From: Bin80 sp965219915
GTDB taxonomy: Bacteria; Bacteroidota; Rhodothermia; Rhodothermales; Bin80
NCBI GenBank assembly: GCA_965219915.1
Contig: OZ244794.1
Coordinates: 1,612,001-1,676,000, forward strand
Length of the DNA stretch: 64,000 nt
Direction: 5' to 3'
This document shows, in pieces, positions 35,354 to 44,312 of the stretch. The notes under the pieces were generated by a model. That model was given only the letters and a program-made list of their open reading frames with translations, did no database searches and was not told the origin of the DNA. Position numbers and translations under genes: made by a program. How positions within the stretch are numbered: position 1 is the stretch's first letter; each line of letters begins with the position of its first letter.

Positions 35354-36268
35354 CTAACTGCTGACAGGAGTAAGCCAGCCATACGGATCATTTCCTCGCT
35401 CCACGATATCCAGGAAGGCCTTCTGCAACTTGTGCGTGACTGGTCCCCGTTTACCGTTGCCAATAGTGTACTTGTCAACTGACCGGATGGGAGTAATCTC
35501 GGCGGCGGTGCCAGTAAAGAACAACTCATCTGCAATGTAGAGTACCTCTCGTGGGATACGACCCTCCTTAACGGTAATTCCTGCGTCTTCCGCCATTTCG
35601 ATCACGGATGAACGTGTAATCCCGGGTAGAATCGAAAGGTTTGTGGATGGTGTGTAAATCGTTCCATCCCGTACGACAAACAAATTTTCTCCGCTTCCTT
35701 CCGCGAGATAGCCGTCGGTAGTCAACATGATCCCCTCTGTGTAGCCATTAACTACGGCATCCATCTTGACTAGGCTGGCATTGATATAGTTGCCTCCCGC
35801 CTTCGCAAGTGACGGTAGCGTGTTGGGAGCAAAACGGTTCCATGAAGCCACTTGCACATCAATGCCGTTTTCAAGTGCATCAGGTCCCAAATAAGGGCCC
35901 CATTCAAAGACTATGATCGCTGTTTCAACGGGATTATTCAAAGGATTCACTCCCATTTCGCCAACGCCACGGAATGCTATTGGTCGAATGTAGCTGTCGC
36001 TAAGTCCACTCCGGGAGACGGTCTGAATAGCGGCCCGCTCAAGTGCTGCTTGATCATAGGGCAACTGCATTCGATAGAGAGTAGCAGAGTCCACCATACG
36101 GCGCATATGCTCACTGAGACGGAATATGGCCGTCCCCTTCTTTTCCGTACCATAAGCCCGGATACCCTCGAATACGCTCGAGCCGTAATGGATTACATGT
36201 GAAAGTATGTGGATTTTTGCGTCCTTGAAAGGGACGAACTTACCATTGAACCAGATGTCATGCTCCAT
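35354..36268 (-). CDS. ilvE: branched-chain amino acid aminotransferase
   Basis: This 304-residue PLP-dependent transaminase of fold type IV carries out the last step of Val, Leu and Ile synthesis. Family marks are the N-terminal WFNGKFVPFKDAKIHILSH, then YGSSVFEGIRAYGT and the PLP-lysine region AKAGGNYINASLVKMDAV. EGSGENLFVVRDG and FFTGTAAEITPIRSVD follow near the C-terminus. Length matches IlvE. It stands alone on the minus strand between plus-strand surface-protein genes, so it probably has its own promoter. Confidence 0.95.
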   Translation of the reverse strand: MEHDIWFNGKFVPFKDAKIHILSHVIHYGSSVFEGIRAYGTEKKGTAIFRLSEHMRRMVDSATLYRMQLPYDQAALERAAIQTVSRSGLSDSYIRPIAFRGVGEMGVNPLNNPVETAIIVFEWGPYLGPDALENGIDVQVASWNRFAPNTLPSLAKAGGNYINASLVKMDAVVNGYTEGIMLTTDGYLAEGSGENLFVVRDGTIYTPSTNLSILPGITRSSVIEMAEDAGITVKEGRIPREVLYIADELFFTGTAAEITPIRSVDKYTIGNGKRGPVTHKLQKAFLDIVERGNDPYGWLTPVSS

Positions 36269-36915
36269 TGTGAATCAGGTTATATGAACGCGCCTAGTAC
36301 TAATGTAGGCGCAGTTATGTCCCCAAAAATCATATGTAGGACGAATTAGATTCGTGCTTTTAACAAGGGTTGGCGATTGTTTGGGCTTCATGTACAAGTG
36401 GAATATGGGCTGGATGCACAACACACTCGCCTACATGCGGGAAGACCCTGTGCACCGGAAATATCACTATAACCGGCTCTCGTTTTCCCTCATGTATGCC
36501 TTCAGCGAACATTATGTGCTTCCGCTTTCACACGATTAAGTGGTCCATGGCAAGGGCTCTCTATGGAAACCGTATGCCAGGAGACGAATGGCAGAAAGCA
36601 GCCAACAACCGTCTGCTTCTTGGGCACCGTTTGGACTCCCCGGCAAGAAAACACGCTCTATGGGGAGCGAGTTTGCCCAGGATGAAGAATGGAATCACGA
36701 TAAACCGCTCTGCTGGGAGCTGCTGGACTGCCCCGCTGACCAGAGATGGAAAGTTTGCCCGTCCTCTGCCACGGACGCGCTGTAAGCGTCGTTGTCCTAC
36801 TGCCTCCGTTTGCTTTCCTGGTGCTGGAAAAAGGTACCTAATGCGTGTTTCCAATCATATTGGAACAAATTTCGTAACAGAGTTGACCGCCTATGTTCTT
36901 CATTAACGTTTGCCC
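36269..36915. other. intergenic region containing the glgB remnant
   Basis: Apart from the glgB fragment, the parts before 36384 and after 36750 show no convincing gene. The last stretch before 36916 presumably holds the promoter of the choice-of-anchor-B gene, but no box is clear. Confidence 0.5.
36384..36750 (+). pseudogene. glgB: decayed fragment of glycogen branching enzyme (glgB)
   Basis: The fragment reads GFMYKWNMGWMHNTLAYMR, then DPVHRKYHYNRLSFSLMYAF, clearly GlgB GH13 sequence, up to LPLSHD. A TAA at 36537-36539 then replaces the expected Glu codon. It continues VVHGKGSL in the same frame. It then shifts to the +1 frame for MPGDEWQKAANNRLLLGH and shifts back for MGSEFAQDEEWNHDKPLCWE. 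One nonsense change and at least two frameshifts make it a dead remnant covering roughly 120 of the ~700 codons of a normal gene. The rest of glgB is not in the window. Confidence 0.85.
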
Positions 36916-39315
36916 ATGCAAGTCTTCATGAACCGTTTTCTACCCCTTTTACTACTCTCTTTGCTGCCCTCCGCTGCCTACTCCCAGATAAATGCCTTTG
37001 GACTCTCTTCCGAGGTTGCCGGCAGTTCAATCTTCGTAGGGCATCCTATACCCGATGACGACGAATCCGGGCTGGTCTATGTGTATCAGCTTTCGGAGGA
37101 TGGAGAAGGCTGGGAAGTTGCAGCCGAGCTTATGGCTTCAGACGCAAGGCCCGGTGATGCATTTGGCTACAGTGTCGCCTCGGACGGAGATCATCTCGCG
37201 ATTGGTGCGCCATCTCTGGATAGTCTTGGCGGAGCCGTCTATCTGTTTGTTCGCAACCCGGAAACCGGCGACTGGCAGGAAGTAGCCAAAACGACGGGCA
37301 CCGCAGAAGCTCCCATCGGGGGCGCCGTTGCCATTGAAGGAACTACACTGGCTACCAGTGGCATGGTCGGCGTTAATCCGATCAAATCTGTTGCTGTCTA
37401 CATGCAAACCGAAGAGGGCCTCGAACATACCGCCACACTGGCTCCCGAAGGAGCCTCGGATGGCCTCTTGTTTGGCGCCTCAATTGCCATTGCTAGGAAC
37501 GGGACCGTGTGTGTCGGTGCCCCAGGCGCCAACGAGGGTGCAGGGGCCGTGTACCATTTTGTTAATCACGGAGGCAACTGGCACGGAGAGGAAATCCTCA
37601 GCGGCGACCATGAAAGCATCAATGCTGCCAAACTTGGTACACTGGTAAAAACTGTCGGCGATGATTTTGTACTCGCAGCAGGCCCAGGATTCACCCCCAA
37701 TGTCCAACTCACTGCGCCCTCGCCGCCAGGCAAACTTGTCTGGGCACGCACCGGAGGAGATGGACCCGAGATCCTCCAGGTCCTTGATGATGAATCGGGC
37801 GGGCAACTTGACTTCTTCGCCGTCGGGTTTGACCATAGCGATTCGCAGTTACTCGTAGGTACCCCAATCGCGAATGGCCAAGCAGGAGGTGCTTTGGCCT
37901 ATGAGCTTGATCCCGGAACAATGATGTGGACCAAGACCGGTGAAATACCAGGTGGAGACGGGGATCAGATCTTCGGACTTGTGATCTCCATGAGCGGTCA
38001 GACAGCTGCCATCAGTGCTCCCGCTTCTGGCAGGGGACGAGGTACAGTCCGCGTGGCCAATCTGGATTCAGAAACAGGTGAATGGACCACAAGCGATCCG
38101 CTGAAAACCGCCAAAGATCCGCCTCAACTCTTTTCCAGTGGCGCAGTAGATTGTACCGAAGGAATTGCAGGCCAGTTTGGCTGTAACAATGTGGATCTGC
38201 TTTCCTTCATGACGGTGGAAGATCTGATGGGTATGGCCAGCGACAGCGAGACGAATGATGTCTGGGGCTGGGTAGATGCTGAAACAGACCGTGAGTATGC
38301 ATTGGTGGGTCGCAACGACGGATTGGCTTTTGTGGATGTCAGCGATCCAGCCAATCCGGTTTTGAAAGGAAACCTCCCGTTAACGGAAGGGGCAAGACCT
38401 TCGGCCTGGCGGGATGTCAAAGTCTACGCAGATCACGCCTTTATCGTTGCTGATGGCGCAGGACAACACGGAGTGCAAGTATTTGATCTCCAGCGCCTAC
38501 GCAAGAACACTGAGGAACCTGTAACCTATTCAGAAGATGCCATCTACGACGGTATCGCAAGCGCGCATAACATTGTGATCAATGAGGATACGGGCTTCGC
38601 ATACGCCGTTGGAAGCAGAGGCGGTGGCGAAACATGTGGTGGTGGCCTGCACATGATTGATATAAGGGATCCCCTCGCGCCTGTATTCGCCGGCTGCTTT
38701 AAAGATGAAAATACCGGACGATCAGGTAGCGGATATACGCATGATGCGCAGTGCGTAGTCTACGAAGGCCCGGATGCAGATCACCAAGGCAAGGAGATTT
38801 GCTTTAGCTCAAATGTAACCGCCCTGAGTATTTCGGATGTCACCAATAAGGAAGAGCCCATCGCTCTCTCGTCAGCGGAATATCCCAACGCGGTATATGC
38901 ACACCAGGGCTGGATTACGGATGACTTTGACTATTTCTATATGAATGATGAATTGGACGAACTGCGGGGGGAAATCGTTGGTACTCGAACGCTCATTTGG
39001 GATATAACCGACCTGGATGATCCACAACTCGCCAGCGAATTCGTATCCGAGAACCTCGCGACTGACCATAACCTCTACATTCAGGGAGACCTGATGTATC
39101 AGTCCAATTATTTGAGCGGTCTGCGCATTTTTGATATCAGCGATCGCATCAATCCCGTGGAGGTCGGTTTCTTTGACACCGTTCCCCATGGTGATGACGA
39201 ACCAGGCACTGATGGTTCATGGAGCAATTACCCTTTCTTCCCCAGCGGCACCATTCTGATCACCAGCATCAATGAGGGCCTCTTTATCGTTCGGAAACGG
39301 AGTATTGACTTATGA
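36916..39315 (+). CDS. secreted choice-of-anchor-B (LVIVD-repeat) protein with N-terminal FG-GAP region
   Basis: This protein of about 799 residues has a signal peptide (RFLPLLLLSLLPSAAYSQ). Residues about 30-400 are integrin-like FG-GAP repeats (DAFGYSVASDGDHLAIGAP, GASIAIARNGTVCVGAPGA). The second half is the choice-of-anchor-B/LVIVD module, with SDTNDVWGW-type entry (SETNDVWGWVDAETDREYAL), FVDVSDPANPVLKG and SAHNIVINEDTGFAYAVGS. YTHDAQCVVYEGPD, NEGLFIVR and the C-terminal end follow. No T9SS sorting domain is present. The ATG at 36916 is chosen (MQVFMNRF); an ATG at 36928 also works. A surface or extracellular role is expected; no enzyme activity is evident. Confidence 0.87.
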   Translation: MQVFMNRFLPLLLLSLLPSAAYSQINAFGLSSEVAGSSIFVGHPIPDDDESGLVYVYQLSEDGEGWEVAAELMASDARPGDAFGYSVASDGDHLAIGAPSLDSLGGAVYLFVRNPETGDWQEVAKTTGTAEAPIGGAVAIEGTTLATSGMVGVNPIKSVAVYMQTEEGLEHTATLAPEGASDGLLFGASIAIARNGTVCVGAPGANEGAGAVYHFVNHGGNWHGEEILSGDHESINAAKLGTLVKTVGDDFVLAAGPGFTPNVQLTAPSPPGKLVWARTGGDGPEILQVLDDESGGQLDFFAVGFDHSDSQLLVGTPIANGQAGGALAYELDPGTMMWTKTGEIPGGDGDQIFGLVISMSGQTAAISAPASGRGRGTVRVANLDSETGEWTTSDPLKTAKDPPQLFSSGAVDCTEGIAGQFGCNNVDLLSFMTVEDLMGMASDSETNDVWGWVDAETDREYALVGRNDGLAFVDVSDPANPVLKGNLPLTEGARPSAWRDVKVYADHAFIVADGAGQHGVQVFDLQRLRKNTEEPVTYSEDAIYDGIASAHNIVINEDTGFAYAVGSRGGGETCGGGLHMIDIRDPLAPVFAGCFKDENTGRSGSGYTHDAQCVVYEGPDADHQGKEICFSSNVTALSISDVTNKEEPIALSSAEYPNAVYAHQGWITDDFDYFYMNDELDELRGEIVGTRTLIWDITDLDDPQLASEFVSENLATDHNLYIQGDLMYQSNYLSGLRIFDISDRINPVEVGFFDTVPHGDDEPGTDGSWSNYPFFPSGTILITSINEGLFIVRKRSIDL

Positions 39316-39656
39316 CGTTAGGATGATTTCGTAGATCTTTGATCAGCCTCCAATTATTCTTCGCGACGATTACCGGGCACGCACTGGCGCAGTCAACGGC
39401 AGGCGTTTCTAGCCATGAGATTTGCCCCTTTTATAGGAAAAAATGGAACCGCTCCTCAAACGGGAGACCGGCCTCTCCCTCGAGTCGTGGGAAAACGAAA
39501 GCACATAGTGCTCGGTGTAGGCATGCATGAAGAATTCTAGCTGTCACGATGCATATTCCGACCAAGTGAGCCACCGATTCCAGGTGAAGTGGACCACGTT
39601 ACACTCAGAGTTAGGCGCTTAACGCGAGGACATGTGCCTAGAGAATCGGGGAAACA
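39316..39656. other. intergenic region, no gene seen
   Basis: No supported reading frame. GAGCCACCGATTCCAGG followed by TGAAGTGGACCACGTTAC (about 39567-39601) resembles the iterated GTGAGCCAC/GTGGACCAC blocks at ends of IS21-type elements, a weak hint of a former insertion. Confidence 0.4.
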
Positions 39657-40736
39657 TTATGGTCCATACGCGGGATCAATTTGACGTGCGATTCCTTCCA
39701 GACGTCCGACGATTTTATCAAGCACCGCCTCTCGCTCAACTCCAAGGGGCAACTCAATAGGCATTACAGTTTCCCCGCCCACTTTGAAAAGCTTAGGCGG
39801 ATCGCATCGGCGGAAAGAAGCTAGGTTAGCCCAGACTTCCTCAAGGGGCTTAAAATTCTTCCACTCGTAGAATGTCAGCCACAAGGGTGTATCGCGAACC
39901 GTGGCCCATTTGTCAAAATCAATTCCAAACGCTGCGCCGGCCCCGGCAAGCCTTATGTACTTAATGTATCTCTTTGCCGTAATCGACCCGGTGAGGCCAT
40001 TTTGATCGGCGATGTCGCTCGCCACCAATCGTTCCGTCACATGGCCAACAAGAGTTTTTAGACCCATCAACCTGCGCGGAATATCTGGCCCTAGTTCCTC
40101 TGCTCTGAGTGGCATGAACGCAGTTGTGTCCTCTTTATCAGCAAGTCCACGCAACTGCGCAATGTCAGCCGCGGTTTTTGGATCCCCAGCGGCAGAAACT
40201 TTGGTTGCCATGCTTTCAAGGAGGCTCGTCCAGCTGGTTAAGATCATCCAGCTTTCGCCCCCCGCAAGATCACTGACAAGTGCCTCGTGGTTTCTCTCAA
40301 CCTTGAACGAGATTCCAAAGTCCGACTTTACAATGCGCTGCTTTAGCTCCGCCCAAAGGGACTCATATCGGGCATGAGGAGCGACGAATAGTAAAGCGGA
40401 TGTCTTCGGCTCTTGGAGGAGGTGCCGAAGGTACGTGATGGGCTGGTTTTTGGTCAATCCAGCCCAGAACTTCGCTTCAATCAAGACGCATCTGGAGCCG
40501 TCCTCATTGTAGGCCGCGAGGTCTGGACGTGCCTCGTCTTCTATGGTTACCTGAGTTTCCACTTCCGCGATCCTTCCCACTTCCGCACCGCCGCTTTGCA
40601 AGACATCAGAGAGCGCGTCTCTAGCCGGCTGAGAGCCGTTGAGAATATAACCGAGAGCCTCTACCGCAACATCCTCGGTCCGTCCGCTGAACATTGGGGA
40701 AATTTGTGCCAGTAAGGGCGTATGTTTCTCATGCAT
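39657..40736 (-). CDS. PD-(D/E)XK nuclease-like protein, function unknown
   Basis: This 359-residue protein (from ATG 40736; an in-frame start at 40775 also exists) is not assigned to a named family. Near residues 70-91 it shows ARPDLAAYNEDGSRCVLIEA, continuing KFWAGLT. This fits the PD...(D/E)XK nuclease core, with Asp72, Glu87 and Lys89. The rest is mixed alpha/beta without further motifs; a WATVRDTPLWLTFYEW segment lies in the C-terminal third. Homologous-looking proteins are often annotated as hypothetical genes of defence or mobile regions. It stands alone here and its substrate is unknown. Confidence 0.7.
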   Translation of the reverse strand: MHEKHTPLLAQISPMFSGRTEDVAVEALGYILNGSQPARDALSDVLQSGGAEVGRIAEVETQVTIEDEARPDLAAYNEDGSRCVLIEAKFWAGLTKNQPITYLRHLLQEPKTSALLFVAPHARYESLWAELKQRIVKSDFGISFKVERNHEALVSDLAGGESWMILTSWTSLLESMATKVSAAGDPKTAADIAQLRGLADKEDTTAFMPLRAEELGPDIPRRLMGLKTLVGHVTERLVASDIADQNGLTGSITAKRYIKYIRLAGAGAAFGIDFDKWATVRDTPLWLTFYEWKNFKPLEEVWANLASFRRCDPPKLFKVGGETVMPIELPLGVEREAVLDKIVGRLEGIARQIDPAYGP

Positions 40737-41044
40737 GAACTTCACTGCTATATTGTAGCGAAAGGGGGCTACCAATACCGCGAGACCTTTGTTTCCATTT
40801 CGCGGCTCATAGATGTCTTTGACAAGAAGGCTTCTCCATGCGCAGACGCCCCTATCCCTTAGGCCAATGCAATTGCAGAGGCGTTACAATTCGCTTTTCC
40901 ACAGGACATACACTAGAGCTTGCTATGTGTCCCCTAATTCTCCTAATCAAGGCCTACTGTAATGCCATAGTCAGGGAGTTCCTGTCAATCAACCTTGCAA
41001 AAAATCACTGTATCCACACCATGGCAAACATTGCATACGAATCC
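40737..41044. other. intergenic region, nothing recognised
   Basis: This stretch of 308 bases lies between two minus-strand genes. No credible frame, RNA gene or repeat was found. Confidence 0.5.
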
Positions 41045-41929
41045 TTAATCATCACCCGGCAAAGTAAAGTCTGAAATCTTCCCTGCAATCAATTTCTGAT
41101 GTCTACCCACAGATATTTCTGCTTTCGAGAACAAGACCTTATCCGATGACATAATCTCCGTGAACGTATCTGACTCAAACGGCTTGTCGGTACAAGTACC
41201 ATAAATCTCTGCATCCTCAGTTGTGATCATCCTTAATTTCAAGAGCGAATTGTTGTCGATATAGTTACCCCCCTGCCGTCCGAGGAACACAAAATCGAAT
41301 TTATCCTTCCAAGGCCAATAATCCTGAATCGAACAGCATATCAAGGAATCCACAAATGCAGGATGCTTCGCAGTCAATCGCATCAGCATTCCCCACGAAG
41401 GATCAATACCTGTATATAGCTTTGGATCTACCTCGTAATGGTCAAGCAACCATCCTGTCCCGCATCCAACATCCAGAATTCGTTTTCCATCAAGATCCTT
41501 TGGCAGATGCTCCAAAAACTCATCATCTTCCTGCTCAATAAACGGCTGTGCAAATTGATCATCATACGTGGGACTGTAAAAATTGTAAGGAGATCGATAC
41601 TCTTTCGTGGTTCGATTAATCAATTCCGTTTCTTCTACTGGAGCCCCCATCGTCCAGTATTTTTCACCATTTGCTCCAAAGACCAGATACTTCTTAAAGT
41701 AGAATATCTCCTCCTCTGCCAACTCGCGCAGAATAATCACACTACTCCGAAATTCATCTAGATCCCAATGTTTTCGAAGTGTATACCAATGTGGAATGCC
41801 TGGCAATGTCTTCGCATATCGGAACGGTTTTGTTTCGAGTGAGCGAGTCAAATTCAACCCTTCTTTTGCTTTATCGGATGTGAGAATAATCTGCTTCTTT
41901 TCGAAGGGTTTTTTAGGTTCTGTAGACAT
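41045..41929 (-). CDS. class I SAM-dependent methyltransferase with an extra N-terminal domain
   Basis: This protein has 294 residues. The C-terminal half has methyltransferase motif I, RILDVGCGTGWLLDHY (about residues 147-162), then YTGIDPSWGML and FDFVFLGRQGGNYI. The N-terminal ~120 residues form a separate segment, with IPHWYTLRKHWDLDEF and GEKYWTMGAPVEETELINR, a combination I recall from uncharacterised proteins but cannot name. Substrate is unknown. It has no operon partner; flanking gaps are about 300 bases on each side. Confidence 0.8.
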   Translation of the reverse strand: MSTEPKKPFEKKQIILTSDKAKEGLNLTRSLETKPFRYAKTLPGIPHWYTLRKHWDLDEFRSSVIILRELAEEEIFYFKKYLVFGANGEKYWTMGAPVEETELINRTTKEYRSPYNFYSPTYDDQFAQPFIEQEDDEFLEHLPKDLDGKRILDVGCGTGWLLDHYEVDPKLYTGIDPSWGMLMRLTAKHPAFVDSLICCSIQDYWPWKDKFDFVFLGRQGGNYIDNNSLLKLRMITTEDAEIYGTCTDKPFESDTFTEIMSSDKVLFSKAEISVGRHQKLIAGKISDFTLPGDD

Positions 41930-42208
41930 AGAGACAGTGTCCTTATCGCTGAGTAGTGAATGCCCTTTTGATTCGGAATAGTTTGCGAAGAATGTCCGAA
42001 TGTAATAAAATATTCTTCAATCTCATGCGTAACATTACGATATAATTATCCTTTCAAAGGCTGGCAAGAGGACTTGATCAGGTTTCAGCCCTAGCGATGT
42101 GTTTGGCAGACACCTAGTAAGCGGGCACATAAGAGTGAACCTCGACAGAAACTATACACAATAAAGGCAGTACTCCAAACCTCGGCACTTAACAGAAAGG
42201 ATTCTATC

Positions 42209-43180
42209 ATGCGTGTCACTACAGCAACTTTTCCAAGATTCCAGATATGCTACAGAAACAAGATTGTGTATTTGGGCATGCTGCTCATTGGAGCTTCTAT
42301 TCTCTGGACCACAAATTCATTGGCCCAACAGGCGGCGAACATTTATATTGGAGGGTCGGCCGGGATCTCCCGATCTCCCGGAGTCAATATGGTGGGAGAC
42401 AGTAATGATCGTAGCAGTATTTGCGATGAATTCATAAACCCACTGTATGCTGCACTGTCGCAATGCACGGTCCCAAATCGCGGAGAAGGCGACAGTTGGA
42501 CCGTACCTTTTGATGGTACCGGGGGAGCTTTTGGCAGTATGTTTGCGGGATACCGCTTTTCTCCGCTTCTTCGCGCAGAATTAGAGTACATTCTCCGAGT
42601 CAGTAACTACGGGGAAAGATCTCCTGTCACTACAGCCCAAGGGGTTAATGCAGATAAGCTCAGCGATGAGCTTTTTCTCGCCGAGGAATGGCTGGGAACG
42701 GTGTCAATGTTCGGACTCTTTGCAAATGTACATTTTGATCTGTACATGATTAAAAGCCCAATTTTGCCTTATCTGGGAATGGGGGTTGGATTCGGAAACA
42801 CCAAGGTTGACTATGGAAGTGTTTGGTCAAGGAGCCCCGACCCCAGAGATATTCGAACGGGACGGGACCAGCCAAACGCTGATGAGATTGTTAGTAATCT
42901 GGCTGGCGTAGCTAGTAGTGGACATGCCACGATGCAAGAAACCCTGCTTACTCTCCAGGTGATCGCCGGTGGTGAGTATTTCATCGGGGAGAAAATCGCG
43001 TTTGACCTTAGAGCTCGCTGGATGTTGTCACAGGAGTTCGAAGGAACAATCGTCTGGGATCCACTGCGGAGCCATGTTCCGAATCTACGCAGAGATGGAA
43101 GCGAACCCGTCGACGGTTTGATGACTACAGACGATTTGTCGGCACTGGTGCTGAGCTTCGGAATGAAATATTATTTCTGA
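42209..43180 (+). CDS. outer-membrane beta-barrel protein
   Basis: This 323-residue protein has a long N-terminus and signal segment (YLGMLLIGASILWTTNSLAQ). The mature chain begins with the aromatic-alternating strand NIYIGGSAGISRSPG. Further strands, such as GSMFAGYRFSPLLRAELEYI and LPYLGMGVGFG, fit a small barrel of the OmpA/OmpW-like 'outer membrane protein beta-barrel' class. It ends LSFGMKYYF, with a terminal Phe. Two cysteines lie in an early extracellular-loop segment (SSICDEFINPLY, LSQCTVPN). Ligand or role is unknown. Confidence 0.82.
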   Translation: MRVTTATFPRFQICYRNKIVYLGMLLIGASILWTTNSLAQQAANIYIGGSAGISRSPGVNMVGDSNDRSSICDEFINPLYAALSQCTVPNRGEGDSWTVPFDGTGGAFGSMFAGYRFSPLLRAELEYILRVSNYGERSPVTTAQGVNADKLSDELFLAEEWLGTVSMFGLFANVHFDLYMIKSPILPYLGMGVGFGNTKVDYGSVWSRSPDPRDIRTGRDQPNADEIVSNLAGVASSGHATMQETLLTLQVIAGGEYFIGEKIAFDLRARWMLSQEFEGTIVWDPLRSHVPNLRRDGSEPVDGLMTTDDLSALVLSFGMKYYF

Positions 43181-43398
43181 CCCACAAAAGTGCTTCGGCG
43201 GACTTCGGGATATACTGTTCTTCTGTGTTCGAAGTCAATTTGTGATTCATTCCGTACCAGGAATAGCGTTCAATTTCAGATGTGAGTGTACCCCGGGTTG
43301 GCAATCACAGCAGGCTTGACCTTGGCCGCTTTAAACCTTCTCGTTAATTCGCGGCATTGGACGGAGTTGTAGAATACTGATGTGCTTTCTAACGAGCA

Positions 43399-44118
43399 CT
43401 AGCCTTGTAAATCCAGTTTCTTACGTATGCGCCGCGAAAAAATTGCGAAACCTAAGATCGTCCCCAGAATCTTTACAGAGGCCTTTAAAGTTCCCATGAG
43501 TGTTCCTGTTATTTTGGATACACCGATACGCCTGCGATAAGATACAGGGACTTCTATAGTGCGCAGGCCCGCAAGATGTGCCTTTATCTGCATTTCGATG
43601 GTCCATCCAAAGGTGGTATCGCGCATATTCAGCTTGATCAAAGAGGTGTACCGGATAGCCCGGAATGGCCCCAGATCGCTATAACGTATCCCCCAAATCC
43701 AGCGTATCAATAGGCAAGCTAGCTTGTTACCCCATCGGGCCTGTGGTAGTAGAGCGCCTTTTTCGCTGTTTCCAATTGTACGGCTGCCAACCACAAAATC
43801 ATGAGTTCCTGCTCTGATTGGAGCAACAAGCTCCAACATTTCATTGGGATGATCGGAGTAGTCACCGTCTAGGAATACGATCACATCGGGATTACGGCTT
43901 GAAGCATACGCCAATCCGCGCAGGCATGCATACCCATAGCCGCGCCTTGGCTCGTGCAGTACAGTAGCCCCGGCCTTCTGTGCGTTTTTCTCTGTTTCAT
44001 CAGTGGACGCGTTATTCACTACGATCACTTCGGTCACGAGTCCGCCGGGTATATCTCCAATGACCTGTGCAATCGCAGTAGCCTCGTTAAATGCAGGGAT
44101 AATAACGAGTATGCGCAT
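43399..44118 (-). CDS. family 2 glycosyltransferase (DPM1/polyprenyl-phosphate type)
   Basis: This 239-residue GT-A enzyme starts with IIPAFNEATAIAQVI and has VIVVNNASTDET, the metal-binding DGDYSDHP motif at about residues 86-93 and LGPFRAIRYTSL. These segments match bacterial relatives of dolichol-phosphate mannosyltransferase and UDP-glucose:polyprenyl-phosphate transferases. The C-terminal end (ILGTILGFAIFSRRIRKKL) is hydrophobic then basic, suggesting peripheral membrane attachment. No other glycan genes are nearby, so the acceptor is unknown. Confidence 0.88.
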   Translation of the reverse strand: MRILVIIPAFNEATAIAQVIGDIPGGLVTEVIVVNNASTDETEKNAQKAGATVLHEPRRGYGYACLRGLAYASSRNPDVIVFLDGDYSDHPNEMLELVAPIRAGTHDFVVGSRTIGNSEKGALLPQARWGNKLACLLIRWIWGIRYSDLGPFRAIRYTSLIKLNMRDTTFGWTIEMQIKAHLAGLRTIEVPVSYRRRIGVSKITGTLMGTLKASVKILGTILGFAIFSRRIRKKLDLQG

Positions 44119-44312
44119 GGAAAGGCAGAAATATTACACAAATGTTGAGCACCAGAGGTATGTCGACAGTATCACAAAAACGTTTGAATCTCCCAGGCAG
44201 GGCAGCGAACTGTTTCCAGATGCGAAAAGTGCACTTCGGAGGCTGCTCACGGTTGCGCTCAGCAAACCACATGCTAATATAGCTACAAGCAGTGGTAGTA
44301 CCTGGACACGGG

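Noticed and set aside
39339..39530. 63-codon open frame in the gap after the choice-of-anchor-B gene
   Set aside because: Composition and lack of motifs look like chance; the region is better described as non-coding.
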